Source: Glaciimonas soli
GTDB lineage: Bacteria; Pseudomonadota; Gammaproteobacteria; Burkholderiales; Burkholderiaceae_D
Reading direction: 5' to 3'
Assembly: GCF_009497155.1 (NCBI RefSeq)
Contig: NZ_WINI01000014.1
Location: 1-64,000, forward strand
Length of the DNA: 64,000 bases
Part shown: positions 27,898 to 36,926 of the stretch, piece after piece
Numbering within the stretch: position 1 is the stretch's first letter
Layout: each line of letters begins with the position of its first letter
Notes under the pieces: generated by a model
Told to the model about the DNA's origin: nothing
What the model saw: the letters and a program-made list of their open reading frames with translations, nothing else
Databases searched by the model: none
Position numbers and translations under genes: made by a program

Positions 27898-28941
27898 ATG
27901 AATAAATCGCACGCTAATGCAACGCTGCAACAACTTCTTACTGCAAATAAGAATTTTGCACTCAATGCTAAAGGCACCACTAATCACTGCCCTATGGCGT
28001 TATGTGCGCTGGCAAGCTTAGGTGCATCATCTGAGCGACTACAAGAATTTTTCACTATGTGGCAACAGCAATTTGCGATAACAGTACCGACGTCATTCGA
28101 GCACGCGATAAAAGTCAATCGCGATAATTGGCATAGTCATCTGGGCAACCCGGCTGCATTTAGTGCCTTGTCCACTTATTTTGAACAATGGATAAGCGAC
28201 TCAGAAGTTGATGCTGTGCTCGTAGATTTTTTCAAAAGGATTCCGTTTGCTCCAGCGAGTGGCGCTTTTCATGGAGTAATTCGACTTGGCTACGGCTTAG
28301 AAGCGGAACACCCCGGCGAAATCGCTGCAGGCCTGGCGGCATTAGTCTGCCAGCATCTTCCCATCAATATCTCATTGGAACAGCCTGTATCGGCAGTGTC
28401 AGTGCAGGATGGTTTAAGCGCTTTATCACGCGGCATGCAGGGTTTTGTTTTCAAGGGTGACTGGATCGTGACCCGCTTACTTGCTGCCGCTGCAGATTCG
28501 CGATTTAATGCGCTGCTACTCGCACCGTCGTACAACGGTGATTTACTCAGTGACATGGCGCGCGCGGCAATCGCATTGTATTGGCAAAGCAATGACTTTA
28601 TCGCACTCCATATCGTGACTGGACTCTATGCAACACGGCGTATTTTCGAGCACCTGCCAAAGTACGTGGGAAATCAGCTATTGCCAGATCTGTGGCTGGG
28701 ATTTTGCGTCGCCTATGCCTCAATCGGAGCGCCGCCACTCACGCTCAAACATGTGATGCCGATATCAGAAAATGATTCTGCAGCATGGTCGCATTTACAT
28801 GCTTTAGCGATTACATCGGATAATGATCATGTCATCAAGATGGTGTACACCTGTTGGCGCGAAGCTCAGCATGCCTCACCACCATCTCCGTTGTATTTCG
28901 CTGCAGCAGCAAGATTGGTACAGTGGAAAAATGAAAGGTAG
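27898..28941 (+). CDS. Questin oxidase-like family protein (DUF4243)
   Basis: A 347-residue protein that I assign to the questin oxidase/AflY-like family from NHCPMALCALASLGA (about 29-43), the HSHLG segment (79-83) and FHGVIRLGYGLEAEHPGE (124-141), which carry conserved histidines. Fungal members perform Baeyer-Villiger-type opening of anthraquinones. No FAD or NAD(P) Rossmann motif is visible. The start at 27898 sits behind the SoxR-type promoter, so the gene is probably induced by redox-active compounds such as quinones or phenazines, and may modify them. Substrate and chemistry in this organism are inference. Confidence 0.75.
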   Translation: MNKSHANATLQQLLTANKNFALNAKGTTNHCPMALCALASLGASSERLQEFFTMWQQQFAITVPTSFEHAIKVNRDNWHSHLGNPAAFSALSTYFEQWISDSEVDAVLVDFFKRIPFAPASGAFHGVIRLGYGLEAEHPGEIAAGLAALVCQHLPINISLEQPVSAVSVQDGLSALSRGMQGFVFKGDWIVTRLLAAAADSRFNALLLAPSYNGDLLSDMARAAIALYWQSNDFIALHIVTGLYATRRIFEHLPKYVGNQLLPDLWLGFCVAYASIGAPPLTLKHVMPISENDSAAWSHLHALAITSDNDHVIKMVYTCWREAQHASPPSPLYFAAAARLVQWKNER

Positions 28942-29649
28942 TTACTGCTTCAACGCCCCAAACACCTTCCCGATAATCGCACTACCTGCGCCAACAGGAT
29001 CTTGGCGAATGGCTTTTTCTTCTTCACCTATCATCAAGAACAAACCATCGGTTGCGCGTTGGGTGACGTAGCCCTCTACCGTCTTCGCATTTTGCGGCAC
29101 CAATCCTGTATTACCGACCGCTGCCATGAGACCGTTATATTGTGCCGATAAGCCATTGCGATCGGTTATCTGCTTCACCATCGGCAAAAATTTGACGGCC
29201 AATGGCGCTTCGGTTTTAGCTTTGAAAAAATCGGTAACGGACGTATCACCGCCAGTCAAAATATTCTTGGCATCAGTCACCGTCATATTCTTCACCGCAT
29301 CCAACAACAATGGTTTGGCCAAAGGCACGGCTGTTTCGGCAGCGTGATTCATGGACACGACTAAATCATCCACTTTCTGACCTTGGCCAGTCATCCGCAA
29401 AATCGGCATCGCCTGCTGCAACACACCAGGCAAACCTATCTTTACTTTATCGTTATTCAGAAAGCCATTCTCGACACCTAACTTGGAAACTGCCACATCA
29501 GCGCCTTTTGTCAACGCGGCTTTTAATCCAGAACTCGCGTCTGCATTGCTGATATTACTTAAATCTGCGACAGAAAAAGCTAATGCGGCAGAAGCTGCCA
29601 ATGTGAGCGTGGCACCGAATGTTAGATTCATTTTTTTAGTGAGTTGCAT
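28942..29649 (-). CDS. DUF4197 domain-containing protein, exported
   Basis: A 235-residue protein with an N-terminal signal-like segment (about 7-27, LTFGATLTLAASAALAFSVA) and a DUF4197 domain: SGLKAALTKGADVAVSKLG, DAKNILTGGDTSVTDFFK and YVTQRATDGLFLMIGEEEK are typical. Function unknown; probably periplasmic. An AGAGGA site precedes the start. It is convergent with the questin-oxidase-like gene, with the two stops adjacent, and lies upstream of nothing on its strand. Confidence 0.85.
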   Translation of the reverse strand: MQLTKKMNLTFGATLTLAASAALAFSVADLSNISNADASSGLKAALTKGADVAVSKLGVENGFLNNDKVKIGLPGVLQQAMPILRMTGQGQKVDDLVVSMNHAAETAVPLAKPLLLDAVKNMTVTDAKNILTGGDTSVTDFFKAKTEAPLAVKFLPMVKQITDRNGLSAQYNGLMAAVGNTGLVPQNAKTVEGYVTQRATDGLFLMIGEEEKAIRQDPVGAGSAIIGKVFGALKQ

Positions 29650-29673
29650 AATTTCCTCTTAATTAAACATCCG

Positions 29674-30819
29674 TTAAATGTGCGCTTCATCGACCATAAA
29701 CAAACGTCGATGTTCACGTATCGCATACCGGTCAGTCATGCCAGCAATATAATCGGCAACCTGCCGTGCCTGGTCACTTTGCGTCATAGTAGGTGCTAAC
29801 TGATAATCAGGAGGCAATAAGTTAGGTTCATTGATGAAGCAATTGAATAAATCAGCCACTATGCGTTTGGCTTTGCTGGTCATGCGATTAACCAAATAAT
29901 GGCGATAAAGATTTTCACGCAAGAAGCGTTTTAATTCCAGCGCTTCATGCGCCATCGTCTCCGAAAATGCAATCAATGGCGGCGCGGCGCGGACATCATC
30001 TACCGTCTGCGGTTTGGCGTCAGCAACACGCTGACTTGATGTCTGAATTAAATCGTTGATTAAGGCATTGATCATGCGACGCACCGTTTCATTAATGGCG
30101 CGGCGACCAGTCAGATCAGGGAAAACTTTTGCCATTTCATGGTTGTGGCGCGCATACAAATCGACTTGCATCATCTGATCCAATGTCAACAAACCTGAGC
30201 GCAGGCCGTCGTCAATATCGTGATTGTTGTACGCAATTTCATCGGCGAGATTGGCAACTTGCGCTTCCAGTGTCGGTTGCTGGCGCAGGATAAAACGCTG
30301 GCCTACATCACCGAGTTTTTTGGCGTTGGTGAGAGAGCAGTGTTTGAGTACGCCTTCGCGAGTTTCGAACATCAGATTCAAACCATCGAATGCGCCATAG
30401 CGTTGTTCCAACTTATCGATCAACCGCAAACTTTGCAGATTATGCTCAAAACCGCCGTACTGTTCCATACAAGCGTTCAGCGCATCTTGACCAGCATGGC
30501 CAAACGGTGTGTGACCAAGATCATGAGCAAGTGAAATCGCTTCGACCAAATCTTCATTCAGTCGCAAATTACGTGCAATCGAACGGGCGATTTGCGCTAC
30601 TTCTATGCTGTGTGTAAGGCGCGTGCGAAATAAATCGCCCTCATGATTGACGAACACTTGCGTCTTATATTCAAGCCGGCGAAATGCTGTGCAGTGAATG
30701 ATACGATCGCGATCGCGTTGGAATTCGGTACGTGTTGCAGGCGCGGCTTCGCTGAACAAACGTCCTCGCGAAGTCGCTGAATGAGCAGCATAGGAAGCGA
30801 GTGACGTTTCTTTGTTCAT
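29674..30819 (-). CDS. dgt: dGTP triphosphohydrolase-like protein
   Basis: A 381-residue HD-domain protein. The metal-binding His and HD residues are seen in [20 protein letters not shown] and [19 protein letters not shown]. Members hydrolyse dNTPs to deoxynucleosides and triphosphate and help control dNTP pools. The length fits the shorter, type 2 subgroup (around 380) rather than E. coli Dgt (505). It starts 10 bases after the aroKB stop with an AAGGA site, so it is the last gene of the pil-aro-dgt run. Confidence 0.94.
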   Translation of the reverse strand: MNKETSLASYAAHSATSRGRLFSEAAPATRTEFQRDRDRIIHCTAFRRLEYKTQVFVNHEGDLFRTRLTHSIEVAQIARSIARNLRLNEDLVEAISLAHDLGHTPFGHAGQDALNACMEQYGGFEHNLQSLRLIDKLEQRYGAFDGLNLMFETREGVLKHCSLTNAKKLGDVGQRFILRQQPTLEAQVANLADEIAYNNHDIDDGLRSGLLTLDQMMQVDLYARHNHEMAKVFPDLTGRRAINETVRRMINALINDLIQTSSQRVADAKPQTVDDVRAAPPLIAFSETMAHEALELKRFLRENLYRHYLVNRMTSKAKRIVADLFNCFINEPNLLPPDYQLAPTMTQSDQARQVADYIAGMTDRYAIREHRRLFMVDEAHI

Positions 30820-30829
30820 CGTGCCATCC

Positions 30830-32551
30830 TTAGAATTCTCCGGTAGCTAAATGCTGTATCGTCGCTAACAATATATCTTGTGGCACGTTGCTGATCAAGT
30901 ATCCACCCAAAGGTTTCATCAAAATGAAACGGATTTGACCATCTTCATTTTTCTTATCAACTTGCATCAGCTCTAGCCAGCGTTGGCTGCCAAGATTCGG
31001 CGCTATGTCCGGCAAACCAGCGGCGCGTACCAATGCTGTTACGCGGTCTTTGGCAATGACATCTATATGCCCCAAACGATGAGAAAGATCTGCCGCCATA
31101 ATCATGCCACAGCCGACCGCTTCGCCGTGCAACCATTTCCCATAACCCAAGCCAGATTCGATCGCATGACCAAACGTATGCCCGAAATTAAGGATTGCGC
31201 GCAAACCACCTTCACGCTCATCCTGGCGCACTACATCGGCTTTGATTTCGCAAGAACGTTGAATTGCATAGGCCAACGCGGCACTGTCCCGCGCCATCAG
31301 TTTAGTGATATTTTCTTCGATCCAGTCGAAAAATCCTGCATCAATCACAGCACCGTATTTAATAACTTCTGCCAAACCCGCCGACAATTCGCGTGCAGGC
31401 AAAGTCTGTAAAGTCGCGGTGTCAGCGATCACTGCTTGCGGTTGATAGAACGCGCCAATCATGTTTTTGCCAAGTGGATGATTAATCCCTGTTTTACCGC
31501 CGACAGAGGAGTCAACCTGCGCCAGCAACGTGGTAGGAATCTGCACGAACGGTACGCCGCGCATATAGGCAGATGCCGCATAGCCAGTCAAATCACCAAT
31601 CACACCACCGCCCAAAGCAATCAGCGTGGTTTTGCGGTCGCATTTTTCGGCCAGCAATCGATCGAAAATGACCATAAGGTTGGACCAGTTTTTTTCTTCC
31701 TCACCGTCTGGCAAAATAATTTCAATAATTTTTTTACCGGCAGCTAACAAAGACGCGCGCAAAACATGTAGATACAACGGCGCAACCGTGGTGTTGGTAA
31801 TCACGACCACTTGTTTGCCGTTAATCAAACGCGACAGGCGCTCACTGTCATTCAATAATGACTGACCGATTTCTATTGGATAACTGCGCTCGCCCAACTC
31901 CACTCGCAAACTGTTCGCTAACGAAGAAGTTTGCGATGAAATACCTGCTGCTGTAATTTGATCTTGCGTCATAGGAAATATTGTTGAGCTGGTCTGATTT
32001 ACTGCAGGCGGTTGAGTTGTTTGGCTGGGAATATGAAAGCCACGCGACTGCAATTGCAGCAAAATACTATTTACCAGAAATTGTACGTTAGGTCGGCCAG
32101 TATCGACGACTATATCAGCAATTTCCCGATATAGCGGGTCACGCTGGCGCGTCAATTCTTCCAGTACGCGACGTGGATTTTCTGTTTGTAAAAGGGGACG
32201 ATTTTTGTCGCGGCCAGTGCGTTGCAAAATACTATTCACACTTGCGCGTAAATAAATGACTGTGCCACGTGCACCTAATAATGCGCGATTTTGTGGATTT
32301 AAGATCGCGCCACCGCCAGTAGCCAATACGAGATTTTCCCGTTCGCTGAGATCGCGAATAACGTCGGCTTCACGCTGACGAAAACTGGTTTCACCTTCAA
32401 GCTCAAAAATCAACGGAATCGAGGCGCCGGTACGCGCCTCGATTTCGTGATCCGAATCTATGAATGTTTTATTAAGTTTTCTTGCCAGGGCACGGCCGAC
32501 TGTCGTCTTGCCAGCACCCATCAGGCCAACCAAAAAAATGTTGCCTTTCAT
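30830..32551 (-). CDS. aroKB: Fused shikimate kinase / 3-dehydroquinate synthase
   Basis: A single 573-residue frame with two complete enzymes. Residues 1-170 are shikimate kinase: Walker [10 protein letters not shown], the DSD motif at 32-34, and the GGGA motif around 79-82. Residues about 213-573 are 3-dehydroquinate synthase: [53 protein letters not shown] in overlapping parts, and the zinc ligands in [11 protein letters not shown] and WLHGEAV. The linker (171-212) is Gln/Thr/Ser-rich. An internal ATG (31970-31972) has no ribosome binding site, which favours one polypeptide. These are steps 2 and 5 of the shikimate pathway; adjacent aroK and aroB are normal in relatives, fusion is not. Confidence 0.93.
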   Translation of the reverse strand: MKGNIFLVGLMGAGKTTVGRALARKLNKTFIDSDHEIEARTGASIPLIFELEGETSFRQREADVIRDLSERENLVLATGGGAILNPQNRALLGARGTVIYLRASVNSILQRTGRDKNRPLLQTENPRRVLEELTRQRDPLYREIADIVVDTGRPNVQFLVNSILLQLQSRGFHIPSQTTQPPAVNQTSSTIFPMTQDQITAAGISSQTSSLANSLRVELGERSYPIEIGQSLLNDSERLSRLINGKQVVVITNTTVAPLYLHVLRASLLAAGKKIIEIILPDGEEEKNWSNLMVIFDRLLAEKCDRKTTLIALGGGVIGDLTGYAASAYMRGVPFVQIPTTLLAQVDSSVGGKTGINHPLGKNMIGAFYQPQAVIADTATLQTLPARELSAGLAEVIKYGAVIDAGFFDWIEENITKLMARDSAALAYAIQRSCEIKADVVRQDEREGGLRAILNFGHTFGHAIESGLGYGKWLHGEAVGCGMIMAADLSHRLGHIDVIAKDRVTALVRAAGLPDIAPNLGSQRWLELMQVDKKNEDGQIRFILMKPLGGYLISNVPQDILLATIQHLATGEF

Positions 32552-32628
32552 ATGGAATATACCATTTCACCGCTTGCCTTCTTGCTCAAATGAGAACACC
32601 AAAGAAGACAATGGATCATCAGAGATCT

Positions 32629-32751
32629 CTAGGCGCCTTGAAAATCGTTGTGAGCGGAGCAAGGTCGAAAGGAGAAGCGCAGCCGTACATTGGTACGGCG
32701 AGCATCGCAGTTTCGAGATTGCCCGCTCACGGCGGTTTGCAAGGTGCCTAG
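32629..32751. repeat. 123-base palindromic repeat, copy 1
   Basis: An imperfect palindrome running from CTAGGCGCCTTG (32629-32640) to CAAGGTGCCTAG (32740-32751), with a tight centre CCGTAC-ATTG-GTACGG. Its arms pair over nearly their whole length, allowing for G-T pairs. The core GAGAAGCGCAGCCGTAC and GAGCATCGCA recur in the copy at 51581. Its right end overlaps the pilQ stop codon and it fills most of the pilQ-aroKB gap. Confidence 0.85.
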
Positions 32752-35006
32752 CGGCTGGCTAGGTGATCTATTACCACTTTTGGTGTCAGGAATATTAACA
32801 ACTCAGTCTTATTGCTGACTTTTGCATTTTTCTTGAAAAGATACCCTAGAACTGGGATATCTCCAAGGAATGGCACTTTATTGTCATCATTTGAGACTGT
32901 TTCCGTATAAATACCACCAATCACGACCGTACCGCCATTTTCGACCTGCACTTGCGTCTGCACATGCTTGGTGTTGATCGTCACCCCACCCACTACGGCT
33001 GCGCCGACACTGTCATTCGTGACATCAACGGTCAAAATAACATTACCGTCTGGCGTAATTTGTGGCGTAACTTCCAACTTCAGATTTGCCTTTTTAAACT
33101 CAACTGAGGTTGCGCCGCTGCTAGTTGCACTTTGATAAGGAATTTCCGTTCCTTGTTCAATCAACGCTTTCTGCTGGTCTGCAGTGACTACGCGCGGACT
33201 GGAAATAATCTTACCTTTATGATCTGCTTCCAATGCAGACAATTCCAAGCTAATGAATTTAGAAGCGCTGGCGTTGAATAATGTCAGTGCTAGGCTAGTC
33301 GCGCTATTTCCATTTATAGAGTCTGCCGGCAAATTAACTTGATTGCCATTACTCCAGACATTTGACGTTGAACCGACACCAACTGGGGTAACAGCAGCAC
33401 CGCCGGGACCACCCGTTTGTTGACCGCCAATTTCAGAGGTGCTGTTATGTGCACCAAAACCTAATTTTGCGCCCAAATTGCGGCTGAAGTTGTCATCAGC
33501 CTCTACCATCCGAGCTTCAATCAACACCTGGCGAGAAGCTACATCAATTTTCTGGATCAAGCCACGCACGTTTTCCAACACCGTCGGCGTATCGGTAATA
33601 AACAACTGATTGGTGCGATCATCAATCACAGCACTACCACGCTTGGACAAAATTGTATTTTTTCCTGGCGCACCACCAGAACCGCCATCGGTAATACCAA
33701 ATACCTTTTTGAAGGCCTCTGCTTTTTGATAATTAAGTTGGAATGATTCAGTGCGTAGCGGCTCTAAATCCGAAATCAAGGATTTTTGTTCCAGCTCTAA
33801 TTTTTCTTTGGTCAGCAATTCATCTTTCGGCGCAATCCAGATCACCGAGCCATTTTTGCGCATGTCCAAACCTTTGGATTGCAGCACGATATCCAAAGCC
33901 TGATCCCACGGCACGTCTTTCAAGCGCAGCGTCAAGCTGCCGTTGACCGTATCGCTGGTAATAATGTTTAAACCAGTGAAATCGGCAATCACTTGCAAAA
34001 TCGCACGCACTTCAACGTTCTGGAAATTCAACGATAATTTATCGCCGCGATAATGTTGTACGCCTTGCCCTAATTTATTTGCTACTTCGTTGAGTGGCTT
34101 CACTTCAATCACCAACTGTGAATCACTTTGGTAAGCACTTTGCTCCCACAACCCTGCTGGTTGGATCACCATGCGCACATTTTCGCCGCTGGTCATGGTG
34201 GTGATGGTGCGCACTGGCGTGCCGAAATCACCAACATCGAGTTTGCGGCGCAAGTTGGCCGGCAAACTGGTTTTGAGGAAATCAACCACAATCGTTTGAC
34301 CTTGCTGACGCACATCGGTCACTACCTGCTTGCTCGGTAAATCGATCACAATCCGGCCTTCGCCAGCTGTGCCGCGACGGAAGTCAATATCACGCAAAGC
34401 TGGCTTTCCACCTGGCATCGCCGCTGGCGCAGATTCATATTGCACTGGGCGTGGCGGGAATTGCGCTAATGCGCCGGAGAGCGCAGCGGTAGCAACAGCT
34501 GGAGCAGCTGGCTGTGCTGGCAATCCATTTGAATTTACAGCAGTGGCGACGCCACCCGAACCGTCTATCGTCACGATGACGGCGTTACCTTCTAGCGCCA
34601 TGGCGTAATTTAGTGGCTTTTTCAGGTTCAAGACCAAGCGGGTGCGACCATCGCTTTGCGCTACCATCGCATTGCGAACATCGCCCAGACTCAAATCTTG
34701 CATAGTTTTACCGGTGCCATTTTCCACATCAGGAAAATCCAATGCGATCCTGGCTGGCGCAACCACCGAAAATCCTTTGGGCAGGGCACTTAACGGCTCT
34801 TTCAAATTCACCGTCACGATGACATTGTTGCCTTGTTGCGTGGCATTAACTGATGTGATCGCATTTTCAGCCAACGCCGCATGGCTGACACTTGCTAACA
34901 ACATTGCTGTGCTCAACAGACCAAATGATTTATTCATTATCGATTTTATTGACTGCAATATGAACTGTGAACCCATCGGTACTACTCCTCTTGTTACGCC
35001 ACTCAT
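32748..35006 (-). CDS. pilQ: Type IV pilus secretin PilQ
   Basis: A 752-residue outer-membrane secretin through which the pilus exits. After a signal peptide (ending SHAALA near residue 46) come AMIN domains (about 50-280), the STN/N0 domain (YRGDKLSLNFQNVEVRAILQ), an N1 domain and the secretin domain with VPFLGDIPVLGYLFK. Two starts are plausible: ATG 35006 (AGGAGAG upstream, overlapping the pilP stop) and ATG 34976 (AGAGGAG upstream). The last codons lie inside the palindromic repeat. Last pil gene of the operon. Confidence 0.95.
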   Translation of the reverse strand: MSGVTRGVVPMGSQFILQSIKSIMNKSFGLLSTAMLLASVSHAALAENAITSVNATQQGNNVIVTVNLKEPLSALPKGFSVVAPARIALDFPDVENGTGKTMQDLSLGDVRNAMVAQSDGRTRLVLNLKKPLNYAMALEGNAVIVTIDGSGGVATAVNSNGLPAQPAAPAVATAALSGALAQFPPRPVQYESAPAAMPGGKPALRDIDFRRGTAGEGRIVIDLPSKQVVTDVRQQGQTIVVDFLKTSLPANLRRKLDVGDFGTPVRTITTMTSGENVRMVIQPAGLWEQSAYQSDSQLVIEVKPLNEVANKLGQGVQHYRGDKLSLNFQNVEVRAILQVIADFTGLNIITSDTVNGSLTLRLKDVPWDQALDIVLQSKGLDMRKNGSVIWIAPKDELLTKEKLELEQKSLISDLEPLRTESFQLNYQKAEAFKKVFGITDGGSGGAPGKNTILSKRGSAVIDDRTNQLFITDTPTVLENVRGLIQKIDVASRQVLIEARMVEADDNFSRNLGAKLGFGAHNSTSEIGGQQTGGPGGAAVTPVGVGSTSNVWSNGNQVNLPADSINGNSATSLALTLFNASASKFISLELSALEADHKGKIISSPRVVTADQQKALIEQGTEIPYQSATSSGATSVEFKKANLKLEVTPQITPDGNVILTVDVTNDSVGAAVVGGVTINTKHVQTQVQVENGGTVVIGGIYTETVSNDDNKVPFLGDIPVLGYLFKKNAKVSNKTELLIFLTPKVVIDHLASR

Positions 35007-35554
35007 TTTTGACTCTCCTGCAACGCTAACTTGGCATCGCGCTCAACCCATTCGCCGGACGCGTCTTGTACGATTTCTTTTAAACGGACTTCGCTTTCAC
35101 TGATATGCGTCACCATGCCGAAATTCTGTCCGACATAGTTACCTACTTTAGCCTGAAACACAGTCTTATCAATCTGCAACAAAGCAGTATTGGTCCCTGT
35201 TTTTTGCAATGTCCCTACCATCTTGATGGCATCCAACGGATAATTTTCCAACAGTTCCCGACGCCTATCGAGATTCGGTTTTAAGCCACTGCCACTACCT
35301 TGTAATTTTGCAAAAGCCACTAACAATTTATTCGCGTTGAAAGGATCGACTTCATTGTTTTCAGCATAGGTGAAAGGAATAAATTTCTTAGGTGCCGTCA
35401 ATTTTGGAATCATCATTTTGGTATGACTTTTCACATCGTCCATCCACGTTTTGACGTCTTGTATGCCGCTGTCGCCGCAAGCGCTCAAGGTCGACAACAA
35501 CGCAACGATGCTTGTCAAACGCAATATCGAATTTGTTCTTCGGGAAGTTATCAT
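35003..35554 (-). CDS. pilP: Type IV pilus assembly lipoprotein PilP
   Basis: A 183-residue lipoprotein: the signal peptide ends in LSACG (Cys at about 26). The C-terminal beta domain (VGTLQKTGTNTALLQIDKTV, GNYVGQNFGMVTHISESEVRL) contacts the secretin PilQ and the PilN/PilO heterodimer, joining inner- and outer-membrane parts of the machine. Four-base overlaps with pilO and pilQ indicate tight coupling. Confidence 0.94.
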   Translation of the reverse strand: MITSRRTNSILRLTSIVALLSTLSACGDSGIQDVKTWMDDVKSHTKMMIPKLTAPKKFIPFTYAENNEVDPFNANKLLVAFAKLQGSGSGLKPNLDRRRELLENYPLDAIKMVGTLQKTGTNTALLQIDKTVFQAKVGNYVGQNFGMVTHISESEVRLKEIVQDASGEWVERDAKLALQESQK

Positions 35555-36219
35555 TTAGCCGCTCCTTTCTGCTTCGCCGCATCTGTGACTTTGCGTTGTG
35601 CGGCCACTTCATCTTTATCCAGATAACGGAATGTTTTCGCCACGGCTTCCAAGGTTAAGGTGCCATCTTTTCCCGTATTCAAATTCAGATTATTGAGCGT
35701 AACAATGCGCGGCAAATTGGCGATATCGCTAGTAAATGCGCCAACATCGTGATAGTTACCGGTAACCTTGATGTCAATTGGCAGTTCGGCGTAATAATCT
35801 TTGACGACAACTTGACCTGGCTTGAACAATTCAAACTGCAAACCCCGCCCTAGTCCGGCTTGATTAATATCCGATAACAATGCGTCCATCTCTGCTTTGT
35901 TTGGCAATTGCTTTTCTAGCGTGACGACATATTCAGCGACTTGTTTTTTTTGCAGACGCAAGCCTTCCAGATTAATTGCCTGCTGAATTTTGACCTTGTA
36001 TTGATCTTTCAATTGCAGTTCTTGTTGCTCACCGCTGTCGAGCTGGGTTTGCAAATCACTCCAGTAAAAGTACCAACCTGCCAACAACACCGCCAATAAC
36101 ACGCCAACCGCGCACAAGGAACGAGGAACAATCGGCCATAAACCAGGAGGTCGTCCATTCAATCCTCGGAACTGCGCACTCAGCGTTGCGCTCAAATCTT
36201 TTATATTGATCGTCTTCAT
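35551..36219 (-). CDS. pilO: Type IV pilus inner-membrane protein PilO
   Basis: A 222-residue bitopic protein: a short cytoplasmic N-terminus, one membrane helix (about 34-51, VGVLLAVLLAGWYFYW), a coiled-coil stretch (LQTQLDSGEQQELQLKDQYK) and a ferredoxin-like periplasmic domain. It heterodimerises with PilN in the alignment complex PilMNOP. The C-terminal residues are Ala/Lys-rich. It overlaps pilP by four bases. Confidence 0.93.
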   Translation of the reverse strand: MKTINIKDLSATLSAQFRGLNGRPPGLWPIVPRSLCAVGVLLAVLLAGWYFYWSDLQTQLDSGEQQELQLKDQYKVKIQQAINLEGLRLQKKQVAEYVVTLEKQLPNKAEMDALLSDINQAGLGRGLQFELFKPGQVVVKDYYAELPIDIKVTGNYHDVGAFTSDIANLPRIVTLNNLNLNTGKDGTLTLEAVAKTFRYLDKDEVAAQRKVTDAAKQKGAAK

Positions 36220-36248
36220 CGTGTATCCAAACGCTCTAGGCTATGACT

Positions 36249-36926
36249 CTATGGTTGTTTTGCGGCTGTCGGCGTGACAACGGCCGCTCCGGCTTTTTGA
36301 ACAGCGCCACCTGCTGGCGCTCCCACAGTTGTCACACCCGGCGTACCGTCAATGGCAGGTGTGTTTTCGCTAGGCCGTTTAATGCCAACGTTGACTGTAA
36401 AATCAAATACATGCTTGAGCTCTCTGCCTGTGCCGACAGTGGCGGAACGAATTTCGATCAAATCAGGACGTTCCAGCCAAGGCGAGTTGTTACTCATATT
36501 GTGCAAGAGCGTTGATACCCGATCATTCGATTGCGCGTATCCATTGACAACCACGCGCTGCCCTTCCTGTTTGAAGCCGCGCAAGTAAATTCCTTCCGGC
36601 ACTTGCTTAACCAGCTCAGTCATCAAATACACCGGTTGATTGCGATCGCTTTGCAAATCCTCAACGGCCTGCTGCCGCGCTTTCAGAGCATCAATCTCTT
36701 GCTTCAGGCTAGCGATTTCTTTGATTTGTCCATCTAAACGCGTGTTCTCTTTTTGAATATAAGAATTGCGTGCTGTTTGGGTGGATATTTCAGACTCGAA
36801 AATGCCACCGACAGCCAGCACGATCAACACTCCCAACACACTCGCTGCCGCCAGCATTAAGACGAACGCCTGCATGCGCTCTTTGCGCTTTGCTTCGCGA
36901 TGCGGTAATAGATTAATCTTTATCAT
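36249..36926 (-). CDS. pilN: Type IV pilus inner-membrane protein PilN
   Basis: A 225-residue bitopic protein starting MIKINLLPHREAKRKER; the INLLP segment is the part that docks into PilM. One membrane helix (about 20-42) precedes a coiled coil (ENTRLDGQIKEIASLKQEID) and a periplasmic domain with GIYLRGFKQEGQRVVVNGYA. The start at 36926 overlaps the pilM stop by one base (TGATG); an upstream in-frame start would add non-family residues. The C-terminus is Pro/Gly/Ala-rich low complexity. Confidence 0.94.
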   Translation of the reverse strand: MIKINLLPHREAKRKERMQAFVLMLAAASVLGVLIVLAVGGIFESEISTQTARNSYIQKENTRLDGQIKEIASLKQEIDALKARQQAVEDLQSDRNQPVYLMTELVKQVPEGIYLRGFKQEGQRVVVNGYAQSNDRVSTLLHNMSNNSPWLERPDLIEIRSATVGTGRELKHVFDFTVNVGIKRPSENTPAIDGTPGVTTVGAPAGGAVQKAGAAVVTPTAAKQP

